DNA of 15,293 nt, taken from JBBDIO01 sp040880365. GTDB taxonomy: Bacteria > Chloroflexota > Anaerolineae > Caldilineales > Caldilineaceae. The position numbers were made by a program, and so were the translations under genes. Under the pieces are notes generated by a model, which saw nothing but the letters and a program-made list of their open reading frames with translations, ran no database searches and was not told where the DNA came from. Every line of letters starts with the position of its first letter. The first letter of the stretch is position 1. The DNA is taken from NCBI GenBank assembly GCA_040880365.1, contig JBBDIO010000218.1, forward strand, positions 1-15,293, written 5' to 3'. Positions 14,799 to 15,293 of this stretch are shown one piece after another.

Positions 14799-15293
14799 CT
14801 AGGCGTCATCCACCAGCGCGTCTTGCAGGCGACGCAGCTTGAGGACAAACGAATCTTCCACCAGGTCCACCTGATCATAGCGGATGGCCTGCCCCTTGGG
14901 CACATCCTGGGTCAAACGCGCGCCCGGCGCCAAACCCAGCGGCAACAGCCCATCTTGCCGCGCTACCGTCGCCTTCTCGCAGATCCCGTTTACCGTATAG
15001 CCGCCACCACCATCCAGCGTCTCGCCCGCCTTCAGATCGCGTTTAGCAACCGTAATCACCTCTGCCATGAGAGTCGGCAACGGCGCGCCGGTAGCATGAC
15101 CATAGAGCGCCGCTGTGGCGATTGAAATGGGCGCCTCTACTGCAACCAGGTGATAGGGACGATAGAGCAAATAGTTCTGGTTATCGCCACCGGGATGCAG
15201 ATAATAGTAGTGCAAATCCTCTTGCGTGAAGGGGTGCTCGGTGCGAATCACGGCAAAGACGCCCATGTTCAAACCGTTGGGCAGCTTGGTCTT
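14799..15293 (-). CDS. Predicted NAD(P)-dependent dehydrogenase with C-terminal SAF domain (COG4091-type), C-terminal part
   Basis: Only the last 164 codons lie in the window; the frame is open to the right edge (first residues K-T-K-L-P-N-G-L-N-M-G). The stretch 'LHYYYLHPGGDNQNYLLYRPYHL' in relaxed form, then 'APISIATAALYGHATGAP', is characteristic of the family annotated as 'predicted homoserine dehydrogenase' or mis-annotated as FlgA. The end is a SAF domain: 'AKRDLKAGETLDGGGGYTVNG' in relaxed form, and 'DVPKGQAIRYDQVDL'. The nucleotide-binding Rossmann half must lie outside the window. Related enzymes act in branched sugar-acid catabolism (for example D-apionate oxidoisomerase), but the substrate here is unknown. 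No start is seen. The gene is separated from the downstream lrp-type operon by a strong terminator. Confidence 0.88.
   Translation of the reverse strand, partial: KTKLPNGLNMGVFAVIRTEHPFTQEDLHYYYLHPGGDNQNYLLYRPYHLVAVEAPISIATAALYGHATGAPLPTLMAEVITVAKRDLKAGETLDGGGGYTVNGICEKATVARQDGLLPLGLAPGARLTQDVPKGQAIRYDQVDLVEDSFVLKLRRLQDALVDDA

Noticed and set aside
14633..14842. Small plus-strand open frame (69 codons)
   Set aside because: It crosses the rho-independent terminator and the end of the COG4091-type gene, with no ribosome-binding site or motif.

Overview
The window reads as a chromosomal segment of a free-living heterotrophic bacterium, at a guess a member of the Chloroflexota (Caldilinea-like). 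The clues are a Tat-exported lipoprotein solute-binding protein, a large secreted DUF11/YVTN-propeller protein with a W-M-P-I 'LP-type' motif after its repeats, and a secreted protein with a double-psi-barrel-like C-terminus. No rRNA, tRNA or marker gene is present, so the phylum is an inference. There is no tRNA gene, IS element, phage gene or CRISPR array.

Layout. (1) 1-2982, minus: the N-terminal 994 residues of a cell-surface protein with five DUF11 repeats and a beta-propeller, cut by the left edge. Its upstream region has an extended -10 promoter flanked by 13-bp tandem repeats. (2) 3291-4418, minus: a secreted protein with an unrecognised N-terminal half and an RlpA/DPBB-like C-terminus. 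(3) 4896-5900, plus: an aldo/keto reductase, ending 3 bases from a convergent ArfB-type ribosome-rescue hydrolase (5904-6326, minus). (4) 6502-7539, plus: an enolase-superfamily enzyme of the mandelate racemase type with all expected catalytic residues. It ends at a perfect 18-bp hairpin shared with the convergent transporter operon. (5) 7621-14470, minus: lrp-type regulator -> Tat lipoprotein solute-binding protein -> permease B -> permease C -> fused double ATPase. This is a complete family-5 (dipeptide/oligopeptide/nickel-type) ABC importer. Structured intergenic spacers separate the binding protein from the permeases. (6) 14799-15293, minus: the C-terminal end of a COG4091-type predicted NAD(P)-dependent dehydrogenase with a SAF domain, closed by a strong rho-independent terminator.

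How the genes may work together. The importer brings a small peptide-like or sugar-derived compound into the cell under control of the adjacent Lrp/AsnC regulator. That regulator has two inverted repeats around its own probable promoter. The mandelate-racemase-type enzyme, the aldo/keto reductase and the COG4091 dehydrogenase would suit catabolism of sugar acids or polyols, so a small regulated scavenging locus is plausible. The substrate cannot be read from sequence. Nothing here is clearly a new defence or mobile system. The least ordinary items are the repeat-bearing promoter regions, the orphan secreted protein, and the cysteine-paired DUF11 repeats.
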